A DNA stretch of 64,000 bases from Hymenobacter fodinae (GTDB lineage: Bacteria; Bacteroidota; Bacteroidia; Cytophagales; Hymenobacteraceae), in NCBI RefSeq assembly GCF_004745825.1, contig NZ_SRLA01000002.1, positions 1,426,001 through 1,490,000 of the forward strand. The letters run 5' to 3'. Under the pieces are notes generated by a model that did not search any database, was not told the DNA's origin, and was given only the letters and a program-made list of their open reading frames with translations. Numbering within the stretch: the stretch's first letter is position 1; every line of letters starts with the position of its first letter. Made by a program: the position numbers and the translations under genes. This document shows, one piece after another, positions 32,667 through 40,883 of the stretch.

Positions 32667-33392
32667 CTAGATTTTCTTCTGCTCCACGTGGGCGTTCAAG
32701 GCCACCAATTCCGGGTGTTGGTCGAGAAGAGCAATGAGTTGATCAGCGGATAAAGTGGCCGCGCCGTGCTCCTCAATGAGCTGCCGAATCAGCTCAAAAT
32801 CCTCGGCCGTGTCTACGGTCAGGCGGTAGGCACTAGCGTCGTGGGGGCGCCGCACGTGCCGGAACCGCACGCGGCCCGAACGGTTTTGGTGGATGTAGGG
32901 CGTCACGTGCTCCCGGTCGCTCGCCAGGGTGGCGTGCTCGGCTGCCTCCTCTAATAGTTCCCGGGAGAAAATCTCGAAGTCGAAACCCCGCGGAAACGTG
33001 CGCTCTAATACGTTGGACAGGTAGAGGCGCGCGTCATCCGCCCGCACATACTCTTGCACCGCCTGGCCTAGCAACTCCCCGTCCAGCAGGGGGCAGTCGG
33101 AAGTCACCCGCACGATTACATCCAGCTCATGCTCCCGGGCGCACAGCGTGTACCTCGACAATAAATCGTGCTCATCACCGCGCACGTAGGCCAGTTGGTG
33201 AGCCTCCGCAAAGGCTGCCAGTGGGTCGTCGGTGTCGTTAAAGGTAATAGCCAGATACAGCGAAAAACCACTGGTCTGCAGGCGCTCTACGTGATAGTGC
33301 AGCAGCGGCTGGCCCGCTATAGGCATGAGTACTTTGCCCGGCAGGCGGGTGCTGGTCATGCGGGCCTGGGAGATGATACCAACTTTTTTCAC
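32667..33392 (-). CDS. pseF: SpsF/PseF-type cytidylyltransferase
   Basis: 241 residues. Nucleotidyltransferase of the CMP-KDO/NeuA family, closest in pattern to SpsF-like proteins: 'IISQARMTSTRLPGKVLMPI', 'RVTSDCPLLDGELLGQAV' and 'YRLTVDTAEDFELIRQL'. In this cluster it should activate pseudaminic acid to CMP-Pse, the PseF step. Eight bases separate it from pseC upstream. The stop TAG is in TAGGCC. The symbol is assigned by pathway position. Confidence 0.85.
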   Translation of the reverse strand: MKKVGIISQARMTSTRLPGKVLMPIAGQPLLHYHVERLQTSGFSLYLAITFNDTDDPLAAFAEAHQLAYVRGDEHDLLSRYTLCAREHELDVIVRVTSDCPLLDGELLGQAVQEYVRADDARLYLSNVLERTFPRGFDFEIFSRELLEEAAEHATLASDREHVTPYIHQNRSGRVRFRHVRRPHDASAYRLTVDTAEDFELIRQLIEEHGAATLSADQLIALLDQHPELVALNAHVEQKKI

Positions 33393-33400
33393 AGCTGAGG

Positions 33401-34579
33401 TTAAGCTTGCACGAACTCCCGAATGCAGTCAATGACGTACTGCTGCTCCTCATCGGTGAGGCTCGGGAACAACGGAATGCTGAGGCAGTGGGCGTAGTAA
33501 GCTTCGGCCAGGGGGAAGTCGCCGGGCTGCCAGCCGAGCCGCTGGTAGTATGGCATGGTGTGCACCGGAATGTAGTGCACCTGGGCAAAAACCTGCCGCT
33601 CCCGCAGGAAATCATACAGCCCTCTGCGGTCTTCTACCTGAATAACATACAAGTGGTAGGCGTGGCCCGGAGCTCCGGCCAGGGGCCGCACATTAGGTAT
33701 CTGGGCAAAGGCCGCATCATAGCGGGCGGCCAGCTCGCGGCGGCGCGCTAGGCCACTCTCGGCGCGGCGCAGCTGGCTGATACCGAGGGCGCAGAGCATG
33801 TCGGGCATGCGGTAGTTGTAGCCCAGCTCTTGCATTTCCATGTACCAGCCGCCGTCGGAGGGGCGCTCCAACTGGGCGGGGTCTTTGGTGATGCCGTGAG
33901 TACGTAGGCGCAGCAGGTGCTCGTAAAGGGCTGGGTTGTTGGTGGTAATCATGCCGCCCTCGCCGGTGGCAATATGCTTCACGGGGTGGAAGCTGAAGAT
34001 GGCCAGGTCGGCAAACTGCCCGTTGCCGCAACGCTGCTCCTGGCCTAGCGAGTCGGTAAAGAACCCACCGGGGGCGTGGCAGGAATCCTCAATAATCCAG
34101 AGGCCAAACTCATCGGCCAACTTGCGTGCTTCCTCCAAATTCACCGCCAGTCCCGCAAAATCCACCGAAATCAATCCCTGAAAGTGGCCTACTGGGTGGC
34201 TTTCCAATAGCCGGCGTACGGCCTTTAGGTCGATGAGGGCGGTAGCAGGATCAATATCCACGAAGTGCACCTCGCCGCCGCAGTACCGCACGCAGTTGGC
34301 TGATGCCGAGAATGTTATGGGTGTGGTAATAACTCGCTGGCCCGGCTGCACGCCCAGCGCCATTGCGCACAGGTGTAGGGCCGCGGTACCGTTGGCTACG
34401 GCTACGGCGTATTTGGCGCCAAGGTACTCGGTAAACTTCTGCTCAAACTCGGCCACTTTGGGGCCTTGGGTCAGGTAATCAGAGTAGAGTGTATCGGTTA
34501 CGGCTTGCACATCTTCGGGCGTAATGTGCTGGCGGCCATAGGCAATGGGATGCGAGGGGTAGAAAGCAGGCTGGGTCAT
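33401..34579 (-). CDS. pseC: UDP-4-amino-4,6-dideoxy-altrosamine transaminase (PseC)
   Basis: 392 residues, DegT/DnrJ/EryC1 aminotransferase fold with pyridoxal phosphate. Motifs: 'AVAVANGTAALHLCAMAL', 'GLWIIEDSCHAPGG' (Asp of the PLP site) and 'AIFSFHPVKHIATGEGGMI', whose Lys in HPVKH forms the Schiff base. It converts the 4-keto sugar from PseB to the 4-amino sugar. The gap to pseB is 78 bases. Confidence 0.95.
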   Translation of the reverse strand: MTQPAFYPSHPIAYGRQHITPEDVQAVTDTLYSDYLTQGPKVAEFEQKFTEYLGAKYAVAVANGTAALHLCAMALGVQPGQRVITTPITFSASANCVRYCGGEVHFVDIDPATALIDLKAVRRLLESHPVGHFQGLISVDFAGLAVNLEEARKLADEFGLWIIEDSCHAPGGFFTDSLGQEQRCGNGQFADLAIFSFHPVKHIATGEGGMITTNNPALYEHLLRLRTHGITKDPAQLERPSDGGWYMEMQELGYNYRMPDMLCALGISQLRRAESGLARRRELAARYDAAFAQIPNVRPLAGAPGHAYHLYVIQVEDRRGLYDFLRERQVFAQVHYIPVHTMPYYQRLGWQPGDFPLAEAYYAHCLSIPLFPSLTDEEQQYVIDCIREFVQA

Positions 34580-34657
34580 AACAGATCAAAGGTAACGCAG
34601 AAGCCGCTTCCCGGAAGAAAGCGGCTTCTGTTCATAAGGCACAATATAGACAAGTGG

Positions 34658-35677
34658 CTACACCGCGAAGTTCGGGTCGACGTGCAGGCGGATTTCCTCG
34701 CGGATCTGCTCGGCATCCAGCCACTCGGTGTTGTTGGAGGAGTCGTATTGGAAGCCTAACTCTACACGGCGCCCGTTGAAGTGCTTGATAAACGCATCCA
34801 CGTCCCAGCGCGGGGTGAAGGGCAGAATCACGTAGTATTTGGCTAGCTCTACAGTGCTCAGCGCGTCGGTTTCGGTAATCATGGCCTCGTGCAGCTTCTC
34901 GCCGGGCCGGATGCCCACAATTTCCTGGCGGCAGTCGGGACCAATGGCTTTGGCAACTTCCGTGATTTTGTAGCTCGGAATTTTAGGCACGAAAATTTCG
35001 CCGCCCCAGCTGTGCTCCAGCGCATACAACACCAGGTCCACGCCTTCCTCCAAAGAGATGTTGAAGCGCGTCATGTCGGGGTGGGTGATGGGCAGCACGC
35101 CGGAGGAACGGCGGTTCAAGAAGAACGGCACCACTGAGCCGCGCGAGCCAATTACGTTGCCGTAGCGCACCACCGAGAAGCGTAGGTCGCGGGCACCTTT
35201 CATGTTGTTAGCGGCCACAAACAGCTTATCGGAGCAGAGCTTGGTGGCGCCGTATAGGTTGATGGGCGCGGCGGCTTTGTCGGTGCTCAGGGCCACTACG
35301 TCGGTCACGCCGCAGTCGAGGGCCGCGTTAATCACATTTTCAGCTCCGAATATGTTGGTCTTGATGCACTCCATCGGGTTGTACTCGGCGGCGGGCACCT
35401 GCTTGAGGGCTGCGGCGTGCACAATGATGTCAATTCCTTCGCAGGCGCGCTTCATACGCTCGGCGTCGCGCACGTCGCCGATGAAGTAGCGGATGGCGGG
35501 GTATTTCTCGTGGGGAAACACCTGCGACATTTCGTACTGCTTAAGCTCGTCGCGGGAGTATACCACCAGGCGCTTCACCTGCGGGAATTTCTCGAAAACA
35601 GTCTGCACGAACTGCTTGCCGAATGAACCGGTGCCACCGGTTACCAGAATAGATTTATGATTGAGGTCGAGAGCCAT
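34658..35677 (-). CDS. pseB: UDP-GlcNAc 4,6-dehydratase (inverting) (PseB)
   Basis: 339 residues, extended SDR. NAD site 'ILVTGGTGSFGKQFVQTV'; 'VHAAALKQVPAAEYNPMECI' and the family-specific 'ALSTDKAAAPINLYGATKLCSDKLF', which holds the catalytic residues in which the usual YxxxK appears as YGATK. It catalyses the first step to CMP-pseudaminic acid. First gene of the pse cluster in transcription order; the upstream 268-base region is shared with the divergent FkbH-like gene. Confidence 0.95.
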   Translation of the reverse strand: MALDLNHKSILVTGGTGSFGKQFVQTVFEKFPQVKRLVVYSRDELKQYEMSQVFPHEKYPAIRYFIGDVRDAERMKRACEGIDIIVHAAALKQVPAAEYNPMECIKTNIFGAENVINAALDCGVTDVVALSTDKAAAPINLYGATKLCSDKLFVAANNMKGARDLRFSVVRYGNVIGSRGSVVPFFLNRRSSGVLPITHPDMTRFNISLEEGVDLVLYALEHSWGGEIFVPKIPSYKITEVAKAIGPDCRQEIVGIRPGEKLHEAMITETDALSTVELAKYYVILPFTPRWDVDAFIKHFNGRRVELGFQYDSSNNTEWLDAEQIREEIRLHVDPNFAV

Positions 35678-35854
35678 GAGGAGTAATGAGCAGAGGAGGA
35701 AAAGGGGTGAAACGTCACCATAATCGGACCTCCAAGGGTAAGGGCAGCAAAAGTAGGGATTCTGTAATCAGTTACCAGTTGCCGGCCGTTGGTTGAGCGA
35801 AGCTGTTGCCGCACTCCAGAAACCAGTTGGGTTAAGCAGTTAGTTCTTCCTCCG

Positions 35855-35862
35855 TAGCTTTG
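35855..35862 (+). promoter_or_regulatory. Possible -7 element upstream of the FkbH-like gene
   Basis: TAGCTTTG fits TAnnTTTG, 83 bases before the ATG. The nearest TTG (35827-35829) is 25 bases upstream, longer than the usual 19-21, so this is tentative. Confidence 0.35.
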
Positions 35863-35945
35863 AGTATTGATTGCAGCGGAATTGAGCCTAATGCTTCTGG
35901 GTTAGACAACCCAGCGGGCTCCGCGCAATCAGCAATGTACTGCAC

Positions 35946-37796
35946 ATGACACTGGCAACCGGCAACTCGCAACGGGCAACTGATAACCCCATCAAAGTTA
36001 TTATCTGGGACTTGGACGACACGTTCTGGCGCGGCACGCTTTCAGAAGGGGCCGTGGAGGCGCTAGAAGACAACCTGCAACTGGTGCGCGACACGGCTGC
36101 CCGGGGCATTGTGCATACCATCGTCAGCAAAAACGACTTCGCGCCCGCCGAAGCCAAACTGGTGGAGCTAGGCATTCGCGACCTGTTTGTTTTCCCTCAG
36201 ATCAGCTGGCAGCCCAAAGGCCCGATTATCAAACAGCTGCTGGAGCAGATGCAACTGCGGGCGCCCAATGCGCTGTTTCTGGATGATAACCCCATCAACC
36301 GGGCTGAGGCGCAGTTCTATAACCCCCAGCTGCAAGTAGCCGACCCCGCCGACCTCCCCGAGCTGGCGCCACTGCTGCGCGCCAGCGGTAAGCCCGACCC
36401 CGAGTTTTCCCGCCTGGAGCAGTACAAACTGCTGGAGCGCCAACAGCAGGCCCGCGCCACTTACGACGACAACCTGGCTTTCCTGCGCGACGCCCAGGTA
36501 CGGATCGAGTTTCGGGAAGGCGCCGCCGTAGTACCCGATCTGGCCCGTGTGGAGGAACTGATTAATCGCTCCAATCAGCTCAATTTCACCAAGCGCCGCG
36601 TTACGAAAGACGAGCTGGCCGCTAGCTTCGCAGACCCAATTCGACGTTGGGGTACCGTGCGCGTCCGTGACCGGTTCGGCGACTATGGCTTGGTGGGAAT
36701 TTACTGCCTGAACCTGCCTGAAAGCCGCTTGGAGCAGCTCGTCTTTTCCTGTCGCATTCTGCACTTGGGCATCGAGCAGTTCACGTACGCACATTTGGGT
36801 TTTCCGACTCTGGAGGTGCAGGGCGACGTAGCCACTACCCTCAACACCACCGAGCAGCCCGATTGGATTACAGTTGAAACCGCTACGGAGCCGACGAACA
36901 GGCCTACAGCTCCGGCCAGCAGCCCGGCTGGCGCCACGTTGCGGGTGTTGCTGAAAGGCGGGTGCGACCTAGGCCAACTCACGCCGTTTCTGCAAGCGTT
37001 TCAGCTGGAAGTGGAGGAGGAGTTCAACTTCAACAACGAACATCAGATTCCCGTCCACCTAGAGCACACGGCCCTGCTGCGGGCAAGCCGCGAGTGGCCT
37101 AGCGCCGAGCAGCAGCGCCTGGCTACGGCCTTACCGTTTCTGGGCCAGGAGGCTTTTGCCACAAAGCTTTGGAATGCGCAGTACGACGTGCTAGTGTATA
37201 GTCCTCTTATGGACTACACCCAGGAGCTTTACCGCGAAAAGGCTACTGGCCTAGCCGTACCCTTCGGTGCCTACCAAGACCTAACGAGGGTTGACCCCGC
37301 CGTGCAGGCCGCGAAGTACGCGCAACGCCGGTTTCAAGGGATGGACGTAGACTTTCTGCGCCGCTTTCAGCAGGAGTTTGAATTCCTCGGCCAGATTTCT
37401 CCCACTGCGTTTAAAGAAAACCTGCAGTGGCTCCGCGCTCAGGTGCCTGCTCAGGTGCCTATTTTCTTGCTCAATGGCGCGGAAGTAGAAGTGCCCAGTT
37501 CCGGCGAAACTGGCGCCCGCGCCCGGCATGCTCTGATGAACAAGGCACTGGAGGAATTTGTGGCAGAGTCCAAAAATTGCTTCATCATCGATGTCCGCAG
37601 CTTTGTCAACACTCCCGCCGACGTCACGAACAATCTGCGCCACTATCATCGCCAGCACTACCGCACCCTGGCCCAGCGCTTGGCTGAGGCAATTGGCCAA
37701 TGGCACGGCCGTCAGCTAGAGCGCTCCGGTTGGGTTGATCTGAAAGCCCGCGCCGCCAGCCTGGTGCCCAGCAAGCTGCGTGGGTTGTTTAAGTAA
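35946..37796 (+). CDS. FkbH-like HAD-IIIC family protein
   Basis: 616 residues. The N-terminal part (about 16-330) is an FkbH-type HAD domain: 'VIIWDLDDTFWRGTLSEGAV' (DxDxT nucleophile), 'HTIVSKNDFAPAEA', 'FLDDNPINRAEAQ' and the GNAT-like segment 'RVRDRFGDYGLVGIYCL'. In polyketide systems such proteins load glyceryl or similar three-carbon units; in glycan clusters the role is unclear. The C-terminal part (about 345-590) looks SGNH-hydrolase-like ('RVLLKGGCDLGQLTPFL' at its start, ending 'NNLRHYHRQHYRTLAQRLAEA'). The first 15 residues come from a (GGCAAC) repeat-like stretch, so the true start is uncertain. Confidence 0.82.
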   Translation: MTLATGNSQRATDNPIKVIIWDLDDTFWRGTLSEGAVEALEDNLQLVRDTAARGIVHTIVSKNDFAPAEAKLVELGIRDLFVFPQISWQPKGPIIKQLLEQMQLRAPNALFLDDNPINRAEAQFYNPQLQVADPADLPELAPLLRASGKPDPEFSRLEQYKLLERQQQARATYDDNLAFLRDAQVRIEFREGAAVVPDLARVEELINRSNQLNFTKRRVTKDELAASFADPIRRWGTVRVRDRFGDYGLVGIYCLNLPESRLEQLVFSCRILHLGIEQFTYAHLGFPTLEVQGDVATTLNTTEQPDWITVETATEPTNRPTAPASSPAGATLRVLLKGGCDLGQLTPFLQAFQLEVEEEFNFNNEHQIPVHLEHTALLRASREWPSAEQQRLATALPFLGQEAFATKLWNAQYDVLVYSPLMDYTQELYREKATGLAVPFGAYQDLTRVDPAVQAAKYAQRRFQGMDVDFLRRFQQEFEFLGQISPTAFKENLQWLRAQVPAQVPIFLLNGAEVEVPSSGETGARARHALMNKALEEFVAESKNCFIIDVRSFVNTPADVTNNLRHYHRQHYRTLAQRLAEAIGQWHGRQLERSGWVDLKARAASLVPSKLRGLFK

Positions 37797-37797
37797 A

Positions 37798-37914
37798 GTG
37801 ATAGAGTAATGAGGTGAGGAAGTGACTTGGTGACGAAGTAAAAGGGGCTAACAGGCTAGGGCACCTCCTCACCTCATCACTTTTAACCTCATTACCCCAT
37901 CACCTCTTCACTTT
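37798..37914. repeat. Palindromic repeat, family C, between convergent genes
   Basis: GTGATAGAGTAATGAGGTGAGG on the left faces CACCTCATCACTTTTAACC-type units on the right, between the FkbH-like gene and the GT4 gene. The right edge overlaps the last codons of the GT4 gene. It could act as a two-way terminator. Confidence 0.7.
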
Positions 37915-39221
37915 TTCACCAGCTCCGCTAACCGGGCCGTAAGAGCGCGGCGGGAGTAGGCGGTGGCGCGGTTGGTGGGCAAGTCGAGGTTCGGATTAAG
38001 GCGCCACTGGCCTACGAGGTTCTCTAGTCGCTCTAGCATGGTGACGTAGCCGTCGTAGGGGAGGGCGCGGCCGGCCCCGCATTCATTCAGCAGTGTGTCG
38101 GCGTCGGAGCCGATGGGGCCCACGCACAGAATGGGTTTGTTGGCTGCCAGATACTCGAATACCTTGCCGGGCAGGATGCCGAAGTTGTTGGCTACATCCG
38201 GAATAGCCATCAGCAGTACCGTAGAGCGTAATAGGTAGCGCACCGACTCATCGTGGGGCACGAAGGGCACAAACTCCGTCTGGCTCTGCAGGCCCGCTTG
38301 CTCAATCTGCTGCTGTAGGCCACCCGAAACCTTCCCCACAAACCGCAGCCGGATGGGCACGTCGGGGTGACGGCGGCCGCACTCGGCGCAGGCGGCCAGC
38401 AACTGCTCAATGTGGTACGTTTCCGAAATGGTGCCGGTGTGAGTAATCAGCAGCGCATCGTTTGGTGGCTGGCTGGGCACCTGAAAGTCGGCCTCGTCGT
38501 AGCCGTTGGGAATCACCTGAATCTTCTCGGCCGTAATGTTGGGCGACTTCCCCAGAAACAGCCGCTTGGTGTTGGGGCTCGTGACCAATACCGCATCGGC
38601 CTGCTCCAGCACCTGGCGTTCGTAGCGCGCATCGAGCCAACGCGCCGGTGGAGTGTGGTTGAGTTCTTTGTAATAATAAATATCAGTCCACGGGTCGCGC
38701 ATGTCGGCCAGCCAGCGCAGGCCGTAGCGGCGCTTCAGTTCTAGGCCTATCAACTGCGAGGAGTGGGGCGGAGAGCTGGTCAGCACGGCATCAAACTGCT
38801 CGCCCTGGGTCAGCAAATCGGCCACGGCTCGCAGGGCATAGGCGTTCCAGCCCCGCCGCGCATCGGGAATAAACACGTTGCCGCGCACGAATTTGAATAG
38901 GCGCTGTACCAGGCTAGTTTTGCTCTCGCCTACGAAGCCACCGAAGGGAACTTGCTTGCCCGTCAGCTTCTTATAACTGTCGAAGGGCTCAAATGTCCGG
39001 GTCCGGATGACGCGCACGCCGGCCGGAATGTCGGCGGCCAAGGAGTGGTCGAGCACGGGGTAAGCTCCCTGCTCGGGGTCCACGGTAATTACGGTGGGTT
39101 CCACGCCGCACTGCGGCAGGTGTTTTACAAACTTGAGACTGCGCTGCACGCCTGCCCCACCAGAGGGCGGCCAGTAATAGGTAATAACAAGAAGGCGAAG
39201 CGGACGGTCGGGCACGGACAC
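37908..39221 (-). CDS. Glycosyltransferase family 4 protein
   Basis: 437 residues, GT-B fold. 'LLVITYYWPPSGGAGVQRSL' at the N-terminus, 'WLADMRDPWTDIYYY', 'IQVIPNGYDEADFQVP' and 'DSDADTLLNECGAGRALP' fit a retaining GT4 of the capsule/LPS type. The donor and acceptor cannot be assigned. It belongs by content to the glycan cluster, though it is separated from pseB by the FkbH-like gene on the other strand. Confidence 0.88.
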   Translation of the reverse strand: MSVPDRPLRLLVITYYWPPSGGAGVQRSLKFVKHLPQCGVEPTVITVDPEQGAYPVLDHSLAADIPAGVRVIRTRTFEPFDSYKKLTGKQVPFGGFVGESKTSLVQRLFKFVRGNVFIPDARRGWNAYALRAVADLLTQGEQFDAVLTSSPPHSSQLIGLELKRRYGLRWLADMRDPWTDIYYYKELNHTPPARWLDARYERQVLEQADAVLVTSPNTKRLFLGKSPNITAEKIQVIPNGYDEADFQVPSQPPNDALLITHTGTISETYHIEQLLAACAECGRRHPDVPIRLRFVGKVSGGLQQQIEQAGLQSQTEFVPFVPHDESVRYLLRSTVLLMAIPDVANNFGILPGKVFEYLAANKPILCVGPIGSDADTLLNECGAGRALPYDGYVTMLERLENLVGQWRLNPNLDLPTNRATAYSRRALTARLAELVKK

Positions 39222-39281
39222 TAGGGCGAGAGGTATGGGCGGCGAAGGTACGCAGCTATAGCCATTCCGGGGTTTTCTGGT

Positions 39282-39289
39282 TACTTTTG
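39282..39289 (+). promoter_or_regulatory. Possible -7 element of the ffh promoter
   Basis: TACTTTTG matches TAnnTTTG, 129 bases before ffh; no good TTG at 19-21 bases upstream was found. Confidence 0.35.
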
Positions 39290-39417
39290 GAGGCTAAACC
39301 GAGTGGTTGCCTTGGCAACTGCCCTAGCATCTCGTACTGCGCAGCTACTGATTAGCTTTTCGCGTAAGTAAGAGACAAGAGATAGTAAGAGAAAAATCAG
39401 CGCAAATCTGCGACTCC

Positions 39418-40767
39418 ATGTTCGATAACCTCAGTACCAAACTTGACCGGGCCTTTAAAACCCTCAAAGGCCAAGGCAGCATCACCGAAATCAACGTTGC
39501 CTCTACCGTAAAGGAAATTCGCCGGGCGCTGGTCGATGCCGACGTAAACTACAAGGTAGCCAAGGAGGTAACCGATAAGATCAAAGACGAGGCCATGGGC
39601 CGCGACGTGCTCATTAGCGTGTCGCCGGGCCAGCTCATGACGAAAATCGTGTACGATGAGCTCACCGAGCTCATGGGCGGCGAAAAGCAGGACATCGTTA
39701 TCAAAGGTGAGCCAGCTGTGGTGTTGCTGTCGGGTCTGCAGGGTTCGGGTAAAACCACCTTTGCTGGCAAGCTGGCCAACTACCTCAAAAAGCAGAACCG
39801 CTCGGTGCTGCTAGTGGCTTGCGACGTGTACCGCCCCGCCGCTATCGACCAGTTGAAGGTGCTGGGCGAGCAAGTAGGTGTGGAAGTGTACTCGGAGCCG
39901 GAGAACAAGAATCCGGTTCAGATTTCGCAGAACGCCATTGAGTACGCCCGCAAAAACAGCAAGCGCGTAGTCATCATTGACACCGCTGGCCGTTTGGCCG
40001 TGGACGAGCAGATGATGAGCGAGATTGAGGCCGTAAAGCGCGCCATCAACCCCTCGGAAACCCTGTTCGTGGTAGACTCCATGACGGGTCAGGACGCCGT
40101 AAACACCGCCAAAACCTTCAACGACCGCCTCAACTTCGACGGCGTGGTGCTCACCAAACTCGACGGTGACTCGCGCGGTGGTGCGGCCCTCTCGATCCGG
40201 GCGGTGGTGGAGAAACCCATCAAGTTCATCTCGACGGGTGAAAAGATGGAGGCGCTGGATATGTTCTATCCGGACCGCATGGCCCAGCGGATTCTGGGCA
40301 TGGGCGACGTTATCTCGCTGGTAGAACGCGCGCAGCAGCAGTTCGACGAGGAGGAAGCTAAGCGCATCAACCAGAAGATCCGTAAAAACCAGTTCAACTT
40401 CGACGACTTCCTTTCTCAGCTGGAGCAGATCAAGAAGATGGGCAACCTGAAGGATCTAGTGGGCATGATTCCCGGCATGGGCAAAGCCATGAAGGATATC
40501 GAAATTGATGATGACGCCTTCAAGCCAATCGAAGCCATCATCAAGAGCATGACGCCCAAAGAGCGTGCTCAGCCCGAGTTATTGAATGGCTCACGCCGCC
40601 GCCGCCTAGCCAAAGGCTCTGGCACGGATATTCAGCAGGTAAACAACCTCATGAAGCAGTTTGAGGATATGCGCAAAGTGATGCGCACCATGAACAAAAT
40701 GAGCCAGACGAAAGGCGGCATGCAGCAAATGGCTCGCATGATGGGTATGAAAGGCCCGCTTCGCTAA
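39418..40767 (+). CDS. ffh: Signal recognition particle protein Ffh
   Basis: 449 residues, the normal length. SRP54 GTPase that targets nascent membrane proteins together with SRP RNA and FtsY. N domain (1-90), G domain with P-loop 'LLSGLQGSGKTTFAGKLA', 'DVYRPAAIDQL', 'DTAGRL' and 'TKLDGDSRGGAAL', then a Met-rich M domain (about 330-449, 'MRTMNKMSQTKGGMQQMARM') that binds signal peptides and RNA. An SRP RNA gene is not in the window. A strong terminator follows. Confidence 0.98.
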   Translation: MFDNLSTKLDRAFKTLKGQGSITEINVASTVKEIRRALVDADVNYKVAKEVTDKIKDEAMGRDVLISVSPGQLMTKIVYDELTELMGGEKQDIVIKGEPAVVLLSGLQGSGKTTFAGKLANYLKKQNRSVLLVACDVYRPAAIDQLKVLGEQVGVEVYSEPENKNPVQISQNAIEYARKNSKRVVIIDTAGRLAVDEQMMSEIEAVKRAINPSETLFVVDSMTGQDAVNTAKTFNDRLNFDGVVLTKLDGDSRGGAALSIRAVVEKPIKFISTGEKMEALDMFYPDRMAQRILGMGDVISLVERAQQQFDEEEAKRINQKIRKNQFNFDDFLSQLEQIKKMGNLKDLVGMIPGMGKAMKDIEIDDDAFKPIEAIIKSMTPKERAQPELLNGSRRRRLAKGSGTDIQQVNNLMKQFEDMRKVMRTMNKMSQTKGGMQQMARMMGMKGPLR

Positions 40768-40814
40768 TATTCTGTATACAACAGCTGCTTCCCGAGTCTT
40801 GAAGTGGCCTAGAC

Positions 40815-40860
40815 AAACCCGGCCCGAATGCGACAAGCATTCGGGCCGGGTTTATTTTTA
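40815..40860 (+). terminator. Intrinsic terminator after ffh
   Basis: 17-bp stem (AAACCCGGCCCGAATGC with its inverse), loop of five bases, then TTTATTTTTA. Confidence 0.9.
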
Positions 40861-40883
40861 GCAGTACTAAGCAGTAGACAGGC

